From Cohaesibacter sp. ES.047 (GTDB taxonomy: Bacteria; Pseudomonadota; Alphaproteobacteria; Rhizobiales; Cohaesibacteraceae), in the NCBI RefSeq assembly GCF_900215505.1, contig NZ_LT907844.1, positions 1,054,001 through 1,118,000 of the forward strand: a stretch of DNA of 64,000 nucleotides, in the 5' to 3' direction. Shown one piece after another: positions 52,811 to 61,844 of this stretch (positions are counted from its first letter, which is position 1; each line of letters opens with the position of its first letter). The notes below the pieces were generated by a model. The model worked only from the letters and a program-made list of their open reading frames with translations. It was not told the DNA's origin and ran no database searches. The position numbers and the translations under genes were made by a program.

Positions 52811-53784
52811 TGGCCGAGTTCATGTTCAAGCGCATGACCCTGATCGGAATTGGTCTTTTGGGGTCTTCGATTGCCCTTGCTGCCCGGCAAAAAGGACTGG
52901 TGCAGCATATTGCGATCACCACACGGTCCAAGGCCACCCTTGATCGGGCGGAAGAGCTGGGGTTGGGTGACAGCTACCATATGGATCAGGTTGAGGCGGT
53001 GAAGGATGCCGACCTTGTGATTGTCTGCACCCCTGTCGGGGCCTGTGAGGCGGTGGCCAAGACCATTGCGCCAAGCCTCGCCGAGGGGGCGATTGTTACC
53101 GATGTCGGCTCCGTGAAGGCTTCCATCATCAGACAGATGCAGCCGCATTTGCCTGATTACGTGCATTTCGTGCCCAGCCATCCCATCGCCGGTACGGAGT
53201 ATTCGGGGCCAGATGCCGGGTTTGCCGAGCTTTTTGTCAATCGCTGGTGCATTCTCACCCCGCCTGAGGGAACTGACGAGGCGGCCATCAAGAAGGTTCG
53301 GGACTTCTGGACCCTTCTTGGCTCCAATGTCGATTTGATGGAGGCCCATCATCATGACAATGTTTTGGCCATCACGTCCCATCTGCCGCATCTCATCGCC
53401 TACAACATCGTCGGCACGGCATCCGATCTTGAGCAGGTGACCGATTCCGAGGTGATCAAATATTCCGCTGGTGGGTTCAGGGATTTTACCCGAATTGCTT
53501 CATCCGATCCGACCATGTGGCGCGATGTCTTCCTGCATAACAAGGAAGCCGCATTGGAAATGCTGGGTCGCTTCAGCGAGGATCTGACGGCGCTTCAGCG
53601 GGCCATCCGCTGGGGCGACGGCGACACGCTGTACGAGCTTTTCTCGCGCACCCGTTCGATCCGTAGGAGCATCATCGATGCCGGGCAGGAAGTGGATGCC
53701 TCGGACTTCGGTCGCCACCTGAAAGATGGTGAAAGTCACGCACCGGTGCTCAATCGGGACAATCACGAATATACTGGCAGCTGA
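52807..53784 (+). CDS. tyrA: Prephenate/arogenate dehydrogenase
   Basis: A 325-residue NAD(P)-dependent enzyme for tyrosine synthesis. The nucleotide-binding loop is LIGIGLLGSSIALAA, the substrate-binding region PSHPIAGTEYSGPD and the helical domain contains HHHDNVLAITSHLPHLIAY. The start overlaps the hisC stop (ATGATGG). It is the last gene of the aromatic unit, with a terminator close behind. Confidence 0.95.
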   Translation: MMAEFMFKRMTLIGIGLLGSSIALAARQKGLVQHIAITTRSKATLDRAEELGLGDSYHMDQVEAVKDADLVIVCTPVGACEAVAKTIAPSLAEGAIVTDVGSVKASIIRQMQPHLPDYVHFVPSHPIAGTEYSGPDAGFAELFVNRWCILTPPEGTDEAAIKKVRDFWTLLGSNVDLMEAHHHDNVLAITSHLPHLIAYNIVGTASDLEQVTDSEVIKYSAGGFRDFTRIASSDPTMWRDVFLHNKEAALEMLGRFSEDLTALQRAIRWGDGDTLYELFSRTRSIRRSIIDAGQEVDASDFGRHLKDGESHAPVLNRDNHEYTGS

Positions 53785-53810
53785 GAGGCTTGGCTGAGAT
53801 CTGAGATCGT

Positions 53811-53844
53811 AAAGGGCGTCCACTTGGTTGCGGGCGCCCTTTTT
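53811..53844. terminator. Terminator of tyrA
   Basis: AAAGGGCG and CGCCCTTT pair around a 16-nt loop and continue to TTTTT. The convergent DUF2125 gene ends 14 bp further on. Confidence 0.75.
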
Positions 53845-53857
53845 CATGCGGTGTTTT

Positions 53858-54892
53858 TTACATCTGAAGGGGCGGGATGCTGCCAAGGGTCAGGAAGCCG
53901 GTCTTGATTTTGCCCTTGTCCAGCGTGACCTTGACCTCCGAGCCGATCAGGTCGCCGTCCTTGACCGGTTTACCCATCAGTTGCATGGCGGTGAGTGGTC
54001 CGTTGAGGCCGTCCTTTTTGGCCGTCAGTGTGAAGTTGCTGGTCGCTTCGGTTGCCGGCAGATTGAGAATGCGCAGCTTGAGGACACCATTGGCAAGGCC
54101 GATGGCGTCGAACGAGATATCGCCGCCCAGCTTCAGCGTCTTCTGGCCGATCTCCAGCCGGCTGTCGATGCCTGCGATCTGACCTGATTGGGTGAGCCAT
54201 GCGCGCGCCGGATTGCCCTGAGTGCGAATGGCGGGCGAAAGACCATCGACAGCCGTGAAGGCGATCTCGCCCGAGACGACCGGTAACCGGTTTGCCGACA
54301 GGTCGGTGGCGGACAGGGCCAGATCAAGGTCGTCGCTGTTGTCCGGATTTGGCCTCAGGTGCAGCGCCAGTTCTTCTGCCGAGACATCGTCAAGCCATTG
54401 CGCGAGCTGCGGGTTGTTGGACGACAGCACGGGCTTCTCGGCCTCGAAGGAGGCACGGGTGATAAAATCGCTGGGGCTAAAGCGGACCGAGCCGCGCATC
54501 AGTTCGGCGACCATGCTAAAGCTCTCGCCGGAGAGGCTGTGCTCCAGATCCAGTCGGTTTTCCGCTTCGATCACGGCCAGATTGGGCGCGTAGACCTGCC
54601 ACAGCGTACGCAAGGGTCCGCCGCGCGCCTGCCAGCCGCTTCTGGGGTCATTGATCTCATAGGAAGAGCAGGTCAGGACAAGCCGAAACGGATAACCGCC
54701 AAGGGTTTGATCCGCACAGGACAAGAGGCGCACGCCATTGACCTCTTTGTCCATCAGCTTGGAGACGAGGTCCTGCGTTTTTGTGTAGCTGGTGTACCAG
54801 AAGGCTGACCAGGCGGCGAAGACGAGGACAAGGGCACCGATGAGATAAAGATATTTGCGTTGGGATTTTTTTTCGGTCACGTCGGTCTGCAT
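53858..54892 (-). CDS. DUF2125 domain protein
   Basis: A 344-residue envelope protein with one N-terminal membrane helix (YLYLIGALVLVFAAWSAFWY). The family motif LGGYPFRLVLTCSSYEI follows, then beta-rich repeats to the C-terminus (GFLTLGSIPPLQM). The fold is thought to be periplasmic and its function is unknown. ATG at 54892 puts the helix near the N-terminus; the longer open frame is not supported. It diverges from a ChaC-type gene, a pairing seen in other alphaproteobacteria. Confidence 0.88.
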   Translation of the reverse strand: MQTDVTEKKSQRKYLYLIGALVLVFAAWSAFWYTSYTKTQDLVSKLMDKEVNGVRLLSCADQTLGGYPFRLVLTCSSYEINDPRSGWQARGGPLRTLWQVYAPNLAVIEAENRLDLEHSLSGESFSMVAELMRGSVRFSPSDFITRASFEAEKPVLSSNNPQLAQWLDDVSAEELALHLRPNPDNSDDLDLALSATDLSANRLPVVSGEIAFTAVDGLSPAIRTQGNPARAWLTQSGQIAGIDSRLEIGQKTLKLGGDISFDAIGLANGVLKLRILNLPATEATSNFTLTAKKDGLNGPLTAMQLMGKPVKDGDLIGSEVKVTLDKGKIKTGFLTLGSIPPLQM

Positions 54893-55070
54893 TGCGAAAA
54901 CTGATCCTGTTGCTGGCACGGCCAAGTGTGTTGCGTCTCTCCCCCGGTTGCAAATGCCGGGGCGGATTGATATCCAGAGCCCTTGTCGCCCTTCTATGCT
55001 GGTCAATCAAGGCACAGTTGCGACGGTGACCAGCTTTTTCGAACCCTGACGAACAGCGGAGTGACACGGA

Positions 55071-55610
55071 ATGGATGATTTGTGGGTGTTTGGATATGGC
55101 TCCCTGATGTGGCGGCCGGGGTTTGCATTTGAAGAGGCGCATGTGGCGGTGCTCGAGGGCTATCATCGCTCCTTGTGCGTCTATTCCTACGTCTACCGCG
55201 GAACGCCTGAAAAGCCCGGGCTGGTGCTTGGACTTGCGCGCGGGGGCGAGAGCATTGGCATGGCCTTTCGCGCGGCGGGCGAAAACCGGGACGCGGTGAT
55301 TGCCTACTTGCGCGAACGGGAGCAGGTGACATCGGTCTATCTGGAGGAAACCGGAACCGTGCGTTTCCTGACGGGTGATCGCATGGGCGATGACGTTCTG
55401 GCGCTGACCTATGTGGCAGATCCCGCGCACGAACAATATGCGGGCAAACTGTCAATTGAAGAGCAGAAACGCATCGTGCTGGCCGGAGAGGGCAAGGCGG
55501 GGCCGAATATCGACTATGTTCTCAACACTGTGGATCATCTCAAGGACATCGACATTGATGATCCCGAGCTGTTTGCACTGGCTGAGGGCTTGCGTGCAAA
55601 CGGGGGGTAG
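55071..55610 (+). CDS. chaC: ChaC-type gamma-glutamylcyclotransferase
   Basis: A 179-residue enzyme that degrades glutathione to 5-oxoproline and Cys-Gly. VFGYGSLMWRPGF is the family signature; the catalytic glutamate lies in YLREREQVTSVYLE. Length is that of the bacterial enzyme. It is divergent from the DUF2125 gene. Confidence 0.92.
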   Translation: MDDLWVFGYGSLMWRPGFAFEEAHVAVLEGYHRSLCVYSYVYRGTPEKPGLVLGLARGGESIGMAFRAAGENRDAVIAYLREREQVTSVYLEETGTVRFLTGDRMGDDVLALTYVADPAHEQYAGKLSIEEQKRIVLAGEGKAGPNIDYVLNTVDHLKDIDIDDPELFALAEGLRANGG

Positions 55611-55634
55611 GTCTGTCGGCTGCGTGTGGTGGTA

Positions 55635-56000
55635 TCAGGCGCTGAGGTGGAAGTGTGATTTTCCGGCGCGATCAACCCGATCAGAAAGATCCGCGATGAC
55701 CTTTTGCTGTTCTTCCTGACTGCCCGAAAGAAGATGCACATAGATGCCGAGCGGCTGGTGATCGGTGTCCGCCCAGTTCGCGAGCGCATCGGATGACAGG
55801 TCTGCTATGTCGCCAATCCACTCCACCCTCGGATGGTCGGCTCCTTCCCTTGCGAGCAAGAGAACGCAGTTTTCGAAACTTGCGATGTCGTTTTGTGAAA
55901 TCTGGGAAAAAATGTATCGATTGCCTGTCGCGCTTTGCCAGTAGCAAAAACGGCTGGTCAGACTATCCAGCGTAAAGTCACCAACGGGTCTGTTTGGCAT
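55635..56000 (-). CDS. Conserved-type hypothetical protein, 121 residues
   Basis: A small soluble protein starting MPNRPVGDFTLDSLTSRFCY with GGGGGAC upstream of the ATG. It has no signal peptide or membrane helix; segments such as NCVLLLAREGADHP and GIYVHLLSGSQEEQQKVIAD look folded. I do not recognise a family. It is convergent with chaC (24 bp apart) and follows plsC on the same strand after 126 bp. Confidence 0.65.
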   Translation of the reverse strand: MPNRPVGDFTLDSLTSRFCYWQSATGNRYIFSQISQNDIASFENCVLLLAREGADHPRVEWIGDIADLSSDALANWADTDHQPLGIYVHLLSGSQEEQQKVIADLSDRVDRAGKSHFHLSA

Positions 56001-56126
56001 TGATGTCCCCCAACAAGCGTTGACCAGAGATGCTCTGCAATTCTGACCAAAACGCACAAGGCCAGATTTTGTTCCCTCTCTATATCGTGTTGTGGTTAAA
56101 AAAATTCAACACAATATCTGGATCCG

Positions 56127-56882
56127 CTAGCCGGTGCCCTTTTCCGCTGGTTTTCCACCGCCGGCAGCGCGGGCTTCTGCGATCAGGCGGTTGCTATTTT
56201 CTTCGATGCTGGTGCTGATCTGTTCAAAGAAAACACCCTGCTTCAAACCGGGCTCAATCGGGGGCAGAATCTCGACAATGATCTTGCCCGGATAAAGAAG
56301 CACTGACTGGCGCGGCCAGAATAGACCCGTGTTCAGAGCCACAGGGTAACAGGGGACATTCAGCTCTCTGTAGATATAGCTTATGCCGTACTTATAGGCA
56401 GGGTCTGCATCAGTTGGTCGGCGGGTGCCTTCGGGAAATATGATCAGCTGTCGCCGGTCCTTCATGCGTTCCTTGGTGCGTTGCATCATGGACTTGAGCA
56501 CCTTGGAGCGGGCGCCCCGATCAATCGGGATCATCTCGCCGCCTGCCACCGCCCAGCCAAACAGGGGAATCCACATCAGTTCGCGTTTGAGGATGAACAG
56601 TGGATCCTTGACGATGGCGAGCAATGCAAAGGTCTCGTAGACACTCATATGCTTGCTGGCCAGGATCAGGGCTTCGCCTTGTGGCAAGCTCTCGCGATTG
56701 CGGACCTCGAAGGTGCAGCCGACAATGACATTGAAGAGCCATATCAGAACCCGCGCCCAAAGATTGGCGACCGCAATGATATAGCGCCGATGGAACGGCA
56801 GCACAAACAGGCAGACCAGCAACAAGAAGAAGGTGGTGCAATAAAAGGAGATGTGAAAGAGCAGCGAGCGGATGAGCAGCAT
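56127..56882 (-). CDS. plsC: 1-acyl-sn-glycerol-3-phosphate acyltransferase
   Basis: A 251-residue inner-membrane acyltransferase for phosphatidic acid synthesis. N-terminal helices (MLLIRSLLFHISFY and FFLLLVCLFVLPF) precede the catalytic motif ASKHMSVYET, an HX4E version of the usual HX4D found in alphaproteobacterial members, and the second motif IIFPEGTRRPTDAD. The ATG at 56882 has AAGGAC 7 nt upstream; the open frame begins 10 codons earlier. It is adjacent to the YdcF gene but separated by about 180 bp. Confidence 0.92.
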   Translation of the reverse strand: MLLIRSLLFHISFYCTTFFLLLVCLFVLPFHRRYIIAVANLWARVLIWLFNVIVGCTFEVRNRESLPQGEALILASKHMSVYETFALLAIVKDPLFILKRELMWIPLFGWAVAGGEMIPIDRGARSKVLKSMMQRTKERMKDRRQLIIFPEGTRRPTDADPAYKYGISYIYRELNVPCYPVALNTGLFWPRQSVLLYPGKIIVEILPPIEPGLKQGVFFEQISTSIEENSNRLIAEARAAGGGKPAEKGTG

Positions 56883-57066
56883 CGGCGAATGTCCTTGCCA
56901 TTGCCGGGACACAGCCGGCCGGAAACGCGCCTGTTATTGACCAAAATCGGCCCGGTGTCCACCCATCAAACCCTGCGTTTTGGGATGTGTCCAGTGTCCA
57001 GTGGCGATCCTGTCGTGTTTCGGGCTCTGATGGACCGGAGACAGGAGGCCGGCGTTGTGATGGGGT

Positions 57067-57765
57067 CTATTTGCTGATGGCGGAAGCAGCCTTGGTCTTT
57101 TCGAGCCGTTCCGTCGTCACATAGATGAGCGAGGCGAGAAGCTTGCCATATTCCTTTGACAGAAGCTGGAAATTGTTGAGATCGAACAGGCGGGCCAGAA
57201 GCGATCGTCCGTCGGACTTCGTGACGATATGCCCCTGATAGTGCAGATCCGGCGCGGCGCGGTACATTTCGAGCATGGTGCGCGGCATGTGATAGGCGCT
57301 GGTGACGATGATCAGGCTCTTGTAGTCGTTGTTATGCGCCCAGAGCGACGTCTGGGTGGCGTTGGCGACGGTGTTGAGGGCTTGACTGTCAAGTTCGACG
57401 CAACACTTGATCTGCTCGGAGGTGAGCTTGTAGCGATGCTGCAGGGTCTTGTTGGAGTATCCCGGATGGACGCCGGATATCAGAAGCTTTTTGCCCAGTC
57501 CCTCGTTGAGCAGTTCCACCGCCCGCTCCAGCCGGCCCGCCCCGCCGGTCACGACGACAATGGCATCCGCAGCTTGTGGCGTCTTTTCACTGGCGAGCAG
57601 AACGTAGCCTGTAAAAACGGCCAAACCTGCACCCAGACACAGCAGAACCAGCGACGCAAGGACCACGACAATCCGCAGAACCCGGACCCAGAAGGATCGG
57701 CTTTGACGCTTTTTGGCATGCCCGTTCGTCTCGTCAAGGCTGCTGCTGGGTGGCTGATTGGACAT
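57067..57765 (-). CDS. YdcF-like protein (DUF218)
   Basis: A 232-residue inner-membrane-anchored protein. A Ser/Arg-rich N-terminus is followed by one helix (IVVVLASLVLLCLGAGLAVF) and a DUF218 domain opening ADAIVVVTGGAGRLERAVEL, with LISGVHPGY and SAYHMPRTMLEM. Related proteins act in envelope polysaccharide or undecaprenyl-phosphate metabolism, but the function here is unknown. It follows ftsX by 31 bp on the same strand and may be in one transcript with ftsE-ftsX. Confidence 0.88.
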   Translation of the reverse strand: MSNQPPSSSLDETNGHAKKRQSRSFWVRVLRIVVVLASLVLLCLGAGLAVFTGYVLLASEKTPQAADAIVVVTGGAGRLERAVELLNEGLGKKLLISGVHPGYSNKTLQHRYKLTSEQIKCCVELDSQALNTVANATQTSLWAHNNDYKSLIIVTSAYHMPRTMLEMYRAAPDLHYQGHIVTKSDGRSLLARLFDLNNFQLLSKEYGKLLASLIYVTTERLEKTKAASAISK

Positions 57766-57796
57766 GCTGGTCTTTGATGATTGTGATTCGGAAGGA

Positions 57797-59143
57797 TTAT
57801 GCCAGTTTGCTCAGAGTATTCATGACCGTCAATCTTGTCGTTATTGCGGTGAAGATAGCGATGAGCAGAATGAGCGCAAAGGTCCCCAGATAGGCTGCGT
57901 AGCCCAACTGGATAACACCAAGCAGAGCCTGCATCTGATCACTTGCTGCCGATCCCTCATCTTGCCGAACAAGCAGTTGCAGGAAAAGAAAGATAACGAT
58001 AGCGATGGCGCCCCCCGCCAGAGATCCCTTGAAACCGAGAGTGAAGAATTTGCGCTGGAACTCTCCGGCGATGAATTTGTTGCTGGCACCAACGAAATGC
58101 AGCACCTCTATCGTCTCTCGATTGCCGGACATGGCCGAACGGGTGGCAAAAATCACGGTCAGGATGGTCGCAGCGATCACCAGAAAGAGGATCGTGAAGC
58201 CGATCATGATAGCTGTATCCGCCATGGACTTGAGCCGGTCGACCCAGAATCGGTGGTTGTCCAGAATCGCACCGGTGACCTGTTGCTGTAGCGATTCGCT
58301 CAGCGCAGGAAAGTCCACGGTGTCGGGGTCTGCGATGGTCAGCTCGATCAGCCGCGGAACAGGCAGGTCGTCAAAGGCCAGATCCAGACCCAGCCATGGT
58401 TCCAGCAGAGCGCCAGACTCGCTTTGACTGAGCAGGGTGGCTGATCCGATGCCTGGCGTTTCGCGGGCGATTCTGACGGCCTTGGCAAGCTCGGCCTCGA
58501 TATCGATGCCTTCGATCTTTCGGATCTGGATCGTTGCGCCACGGGAAATGTCGGACTGCCAATCGTGTGTGGCATCCGAAATGATGGCAACCGCTGCAAC
58601 CGTAAGGGCGGCCAGAAAACTCATGATCGCGATGACCAGTACCAGCGCATGTCCGGCTATCGTGCCTTTGGGGACAATCGGGCCGGTCTGGTTGCCGATG
58701 GCAAAATTGGCGGCCGTGGCAAGCACTTTCTGCTGCCCGGATTTGCGTTGGGATTTCGCTTTTTTCTTTTTTTCTTTTTTGGGCAGCGGGCGTGCTGGCG
58801 CTCTGGATGATGTGTCGATTACACCCTCGCGCGGTATGTCGGGGGAGGGCGCAAAAGCCTCTTGGCCAACTCGTCCGATATTGGGGCCCATGCGCTGCTG
58901 TCCGCTAGGAACAGGTGTATAGACGGGTGCGGCATGGGGTAACGGCGCGTGTGGACGCCCCAGTTCATCCCGCCCCATTGCGGAGCGGTTTGGTTCTGCG
59001 TTGCCCTGATCCGTGCGTCCTTGATCGCCTCTCATACGGTCATTCGCGCGTTCATTTCCGCGTTCGGGGGCTCGGTCGGGGGGACGTGATGGGCTGTCCG
59101 GGTCTTTTCGATTGCCTGCCATAGATGCTCTCCGCTCATTCAT
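57797..59143 (-). CDS. ftsX: Cell-division protein FtsX with long N-terminal extension
   Basis: A 448-residue inner-membrane protein, longer than the usual 300-350. The first ~160 residues are cytoplasmic and disordered, rich in Arg, Asp, Pro and Gly (GNERANDRMRGDQGRTDQGN), with a basic patch PKKEKKKKAKSQRK before the first helix (about 165-188). A periplasmic domain and three further helices complete the FtsX plan. With FtsE it controls murein hydrolases at the septum. It overlaps ftsE by 8 bp. A second ATG seven codons on (59122) also has a good ribosome site. Confidence 0.92.
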   Translation of the reverse strand: MNERRASMAGNRKDPDSPSRPPDRAPERGNERANDRMRGDQGRTDQGNAEPNRSAMGRDELGRPHAPLPHAAPVYTPVPSGQQRMGPNIGRVGQEAFAPSPDIPREGVIDTSSRAPARPLPKKEKKKKAKSQRKSGQQKVLATAANFAIGNQTGPIVPKGTIAGHALVLVIAIMSFLAALTVAAVAIISDATHDWQSDISRGATIQIRKIEGIDIEAELAKAVRIARETPGIGSATLLSQSESGALLEPWLGLDLAFDDLPVPRLIELTIADPDTVDFPALSESLQQQVTGAILDNHRFWVDRLKSMADTAIMIGFTILFLVIAATILTVIFATRSAMSGNRETIEVLHFVGASNKFIAGEFQRKFFTLGFKGSLAGGAIAIVIFLFLQLLVRQDEGSAASDQMQALLGVIQLGYAAYLGTFALILLIAIFTAITTRLTVMNTLSKLA

Positions 59144-59795
59144 AGATGTAGAGCGCGCCGTCGTTCAACACAATGCGGCGAGCGTCGACCTGATCCATCA
59201 GGCCTGTGTCATGGGTGGCGATGACGATCGAGGTTCCCGATCGATGCAGCTCGACGAACAGGCGCAGCAACCGCCGGGCCAGAATGGGGTCCACGTTCCC
59301 TGTCGGCTCGTCGGCAAGCAGCAGCTTGGGGCGTGAGATCAGGGCCCGGGCGATGGCGGCGCGCTGCTTTTCTCCGCCGGACATGACGGGCGGGTAGACA
59401 TGCATGCGATGGCCAAGACCGACCCATTGAAGAAGCTCGGCCACATCCGTGCGATAGTCCTGCTCGGACAGTCCCTGAACGCGCAAGGGCAAGGCCACAT
59501 TCTCGAAGGTGGTGAGATGGTTAAGCAGGCGAAACTCCTGAAAGACGAAACCGATCTGGCGACGCAGACCCGACAGTTCGTCGTGGCTCAGCCGTGCGGT
59601 GTCCTTGTTGAACACCTTGATCAGGCCCCGATTGGGTTTGAGGGACAGGAACATCAATTGCAAAAGGGACGTCTTGCCTGCTCCCGAGGGGCCGGACAGA
59701 AACTGGAAGGAATTGGGTGGAATGTGGAAAGACACATCGCGCAGCACTTCCTGCCCCATGCCATATCTTAATCCAACATTTTCAAACCGAATCAA
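59136..59795 (-). CDS. ftsE: Cell-division ATP-binding protein FtsE
   Basis: A 219-residue ABC ATPase. Walker A is GPSGAGKTSLLQLM, the signature MSGGEKQRAAIARAL and Walker B LLLADEPTGNVD, all FtsE-type. The start is the TTG at 59795, preceded by GAAGGAA 7 nt upstream, which gives the family length; the open frame reaches 59879 without similarity. It pairs with FtsX. It is divergent from the repeat-containing zinc-ribbon gene. Confidence 0.93.
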   Translation of the reverse strand: MIRFENVGLRYGMGQEVLRDVSFHIPPNSFQFLSGPSGAGKTSLLQLMFLSLKPNRGLIKVFNKDTARLSHDELSGLRRQIGFVFQEFRLLNHLTTFENVALPLRVQGLSEQDYRTDVAELLQWVGLGHRMHVYPPVMSGGEKQRAAIARALISRPKLLLADEPTGNVDPILARRLLRLFVELHRSGTSIVIATHDTGLMDQVDARRIVLNDGALYIYE

Positions 59796-59988
59796 ACGAT
59801 GCGTTCCTTCTCTCTGTACGATGCAGAGGCTGCAAGAATTGTCACTCCGCTTTGTAGGGCTTGTTACTAGCCTTGGCAAAGCGTTAACGGCTGTTATTCT
59901 ATGTTGTGGATGATTCGCCTGTTTTCAATCAATCCATAGCAGGCGGCAAAGCGTTTTTCGCCGTTCTTGTCAGGGCCACGACAGACCC

Positions 59989-61146
59989 ATGAAAATTACT
60001 TGTCCCAATTGTACCACAAGCTATCAGGTGCCGGACGGGTCGATCGGTGCGGCCGGGCGCAATGTGCGTTGTGCGACCTGCGGCGAGACGTGGCATGCAG
60101 AGGTCGAACCGGGTGATGCTGGCGATACTGCCAAGCCTGAAGTTGTCCTGCCCGAAGCCGAAGAGCAAAGCCAGGACGATATCGACGCACTGTTCGACAG
60201 CCCGTCTGATGCCGGAGAAGAACAGAGCCAGGACGATATCGACGCGTTGTTTGACAGCCCGTCCGATGCCGGCGAAGAACAGAGCCAGGACGATATCGAC
60301 GCGCTGTTTGACAGCCCGTCCGATGCCGGAGAAGAACAGAGCCAGGATGATATTGATGCTCTGTTTGACAGCCCCTCGAGTGGTGAGGAGCAAAATCAGG
60401 ACGACATTGATGCCTTGTTCGACAGCCCGTCCGATGCCGGTGAAGAGCAAAGTCAGGATGATGTCGATGCGATGTTCGCCAGCGGCGACGCAATAGACGC
60501 GCCTGCGCAGGACAGGGACGACAGCCCGATTGAGCCGATCGTGGTCAGCGCAGACGATGCGAACCAGATGTCCGGAGCGCAAGTCGTCGATATGATGAAT
60601 GCGGCATCGTTCGAAGCGCAGAAGGTCATCGCCAAGGGCAAGGATGCCGACTCCAAGGCTAGTCGACGCAAACGCCGTCGGCGCAAGGGCAAGGCAAAAA
60701 CCGGCGATGCGCTGCCCAATTCAAACAAAGAGTGGGCCATTGGCTCTCTCGCCCTCGTTGCGGCGTTGGCGATTGTGATCGGCCTTTTTGTCGCACCGAA
60801 ATTCTGGGTCAGGACATTCCCTGATCTTGCGTCCTTCTATTCCATGCTGGGAATGCCCGTTAATGTTGCGGGCGTCGATATTGATACGGTTGACGTGCGG
60901 CTCGTGCAGCGCGCGGGGTCTCCCGTGATCTCTGTGGAGGCAGAACTTGTGAATCCAGAGACAGATCCGGTGCTTCTGCCCGCTGTTCAGCTTTCTGTTC
61001 TTGGCAAGGACGACGAGGAGCTTTATTCATGGGCAATCGAGCCCGAGAAAGCTGGCCTGGGTCCTGGTGAGCATAAACGCATAGAATCGTCCATTGCCGC
61101 TCCCTCAAATGCCAAATCCATATCTCTGCGGGTTTTCCATCCATAG
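59989..61146 (+). CDS. MJ0042-type zinc-ribbon protein with tandem QDDIDALF repeats and a membrane helix
   Basis: A 385-residue protein. Residues 1-35 form a zinc ribbon (Cys5/Cys8 and Cys28/Cys31; CPNCTTSYQVPDGSI then VRCATCGETWH). Residues about 58-165 are six copies of a 19-residue acidic unit, EEQSQDDIDALFDSPSDAG. A basic patch (SRRKRRRRKGKAK, about 229-241) precedes a helix (SLALVAALAIVIGLFVAP) and a C-terminal DUF3426-like domain from about 290 on (VRLVQRAGSPVISVEAELVN). Adjacency to ftsE and hpt is common for this family in alphaproteobacteria. The function is unknown. Confidence 0.88.
   Translation: MKITCPNCTTSYQVPDGSIGAAGRNVRCATCGETWHAEVEPGDAGDTAKPEVVLPEAEEQSQDDIDALFDSPSDAGEEQSQDDIDALFDSPSDAGEEQSQDDIDALFDSPSDAGEEQSQDDIDALFDSPSSGEEQNQDDIDALFDSPSDAGEEQSQDDVDAMFASGDAIDAPAQDRDDSPIEPIVVSADDANQMSGAQVVDMMNAASFEAQKVIAKGKDADSKASRRKRRRRKGKAKTGDALPNSNKEWAIGSLALVAALAIVIGLFVAPKFWVRTFPDLASFYSMLGMPVNVAGVDIDTVDVRLVQRAGSPVISVEAELVNPETDPVLLPAVQLSVLGKDDEELYSWAIEPEKAGLGPGEHKRIESSIAAPSNAKSISLRVFHP
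60160..60483 (+). repeat. 57-bp tandem repeat, six copies, within zinc-ribbon gene
   Basis: Units start at 60160, 60217, 60274, 60331 (54 bp), 60385 and 60442 (partial). Copies 2 and 3 are nearly identical at the DNA level, which points to recent expansion by slippage or unequal exchange. The frame is kept in every copy. Codon differences in copies 4-6 show that they are older. Confidence 0.95.
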
Positions 61147-61203
61147 CGCATGCTGCATGACGCTCATCTCTGACTTCGCGTTAAAAGGACGCCCGCCACA
61201 TCC

Positions 61204-61734
61204 ATGACTGACATCATCAATGTCCTCTATGACGAGGACGCGCTCGACCAGCGCAATGCGGAACTTGCTGCCTTGATCGCCGAAGCGGGCTATCAGAAAC
61301 TGCTGGTCATCGCGGTTCTTAAGGGCAGTTTTGTCTTTGCTGCCGATCTGTTGCGTGCCCTGTATCGCGCGGGCGTACCGCTCGAGGTCGAGTTCATGTC
61401 TCTGTCGAGTTATGGGGCTGGCACCAAGAGCTCGGGCAACGTCGAGGTGGTGCGTGATGTGGATGCGGATGTGCGCGACCGGGATATTCTCTTGATTGAT
61501 GACATCCTTGAGTCCGGTCGGACGCTCGCCTTTGCCAAGACCATGCTCAGCGAGCGCGGCGCCTCTCGCGTCGATGTTGCCGTGCTGCTCGACAAGAAGG
61601 GCAAGCGCGTGGCCGAGATTGAAGCTGAATATGTCGGTTTTGATTGTCCCGATAAATTCGTCGTCGGATACGGAATGGACAAGGCGCATATGTATCGCGA
61701 AGTGCCGTTCGTGGGCCATCTTACAGAAATTTGA
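61204..61734 (+). CDS. hpt: Hypoxanthine phosphoribosyltransferase
   Basis: A 176-residue purine-salvage enzyme. The PRPP-binding loop is in RDILLIDDILESGRTLAFA, with the first substrate loop VIAVLKGSFVFAADLLRAL and the flexible loop EVEFMSLSSYGAGTKSSG. It makes IMP or GMP from hypoxanthine or guanine. It is 57 bp downstream of the zinc-ribbon gene and may be co-transcribed with it. Confidence 0.95.
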   Translation: MTDIINVLYDEDALDQRNAELAALIAEAGYQKLLVIAVLKGSFVFAADLLRALYRAGVPLEVEFMSLSSYGAGTKSSGNVEVVRDVDADVRDRDILLIDDILESGRTLAFAKTMLSERGASRVDVAVLLDKKGKRVAEIEAEYVGFDCPDKFVVGYGMDKAHMYREVPFVGHLTEI

Positions 61735-61844
61735 ATGCTATCGGGCTGGCCAAAATGGTCACCGGTGTGCAAAGATTTCCCTGATTTCACAATTCGAACG
61801 CGCCTTCGCTTTTAGTAAACCTTTTGCATGCCAAAATAGACAGG

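Noticed and set aside
59929-60582. 217-aa minus-strand frame with repeated hydrophobic units
   Set aside because: The apparent hydrophobic repeats are the reverse complement of the DIDALF tandem repeat; the plus-strand gene has a zinc ribbon and a conserved neighbourhood.
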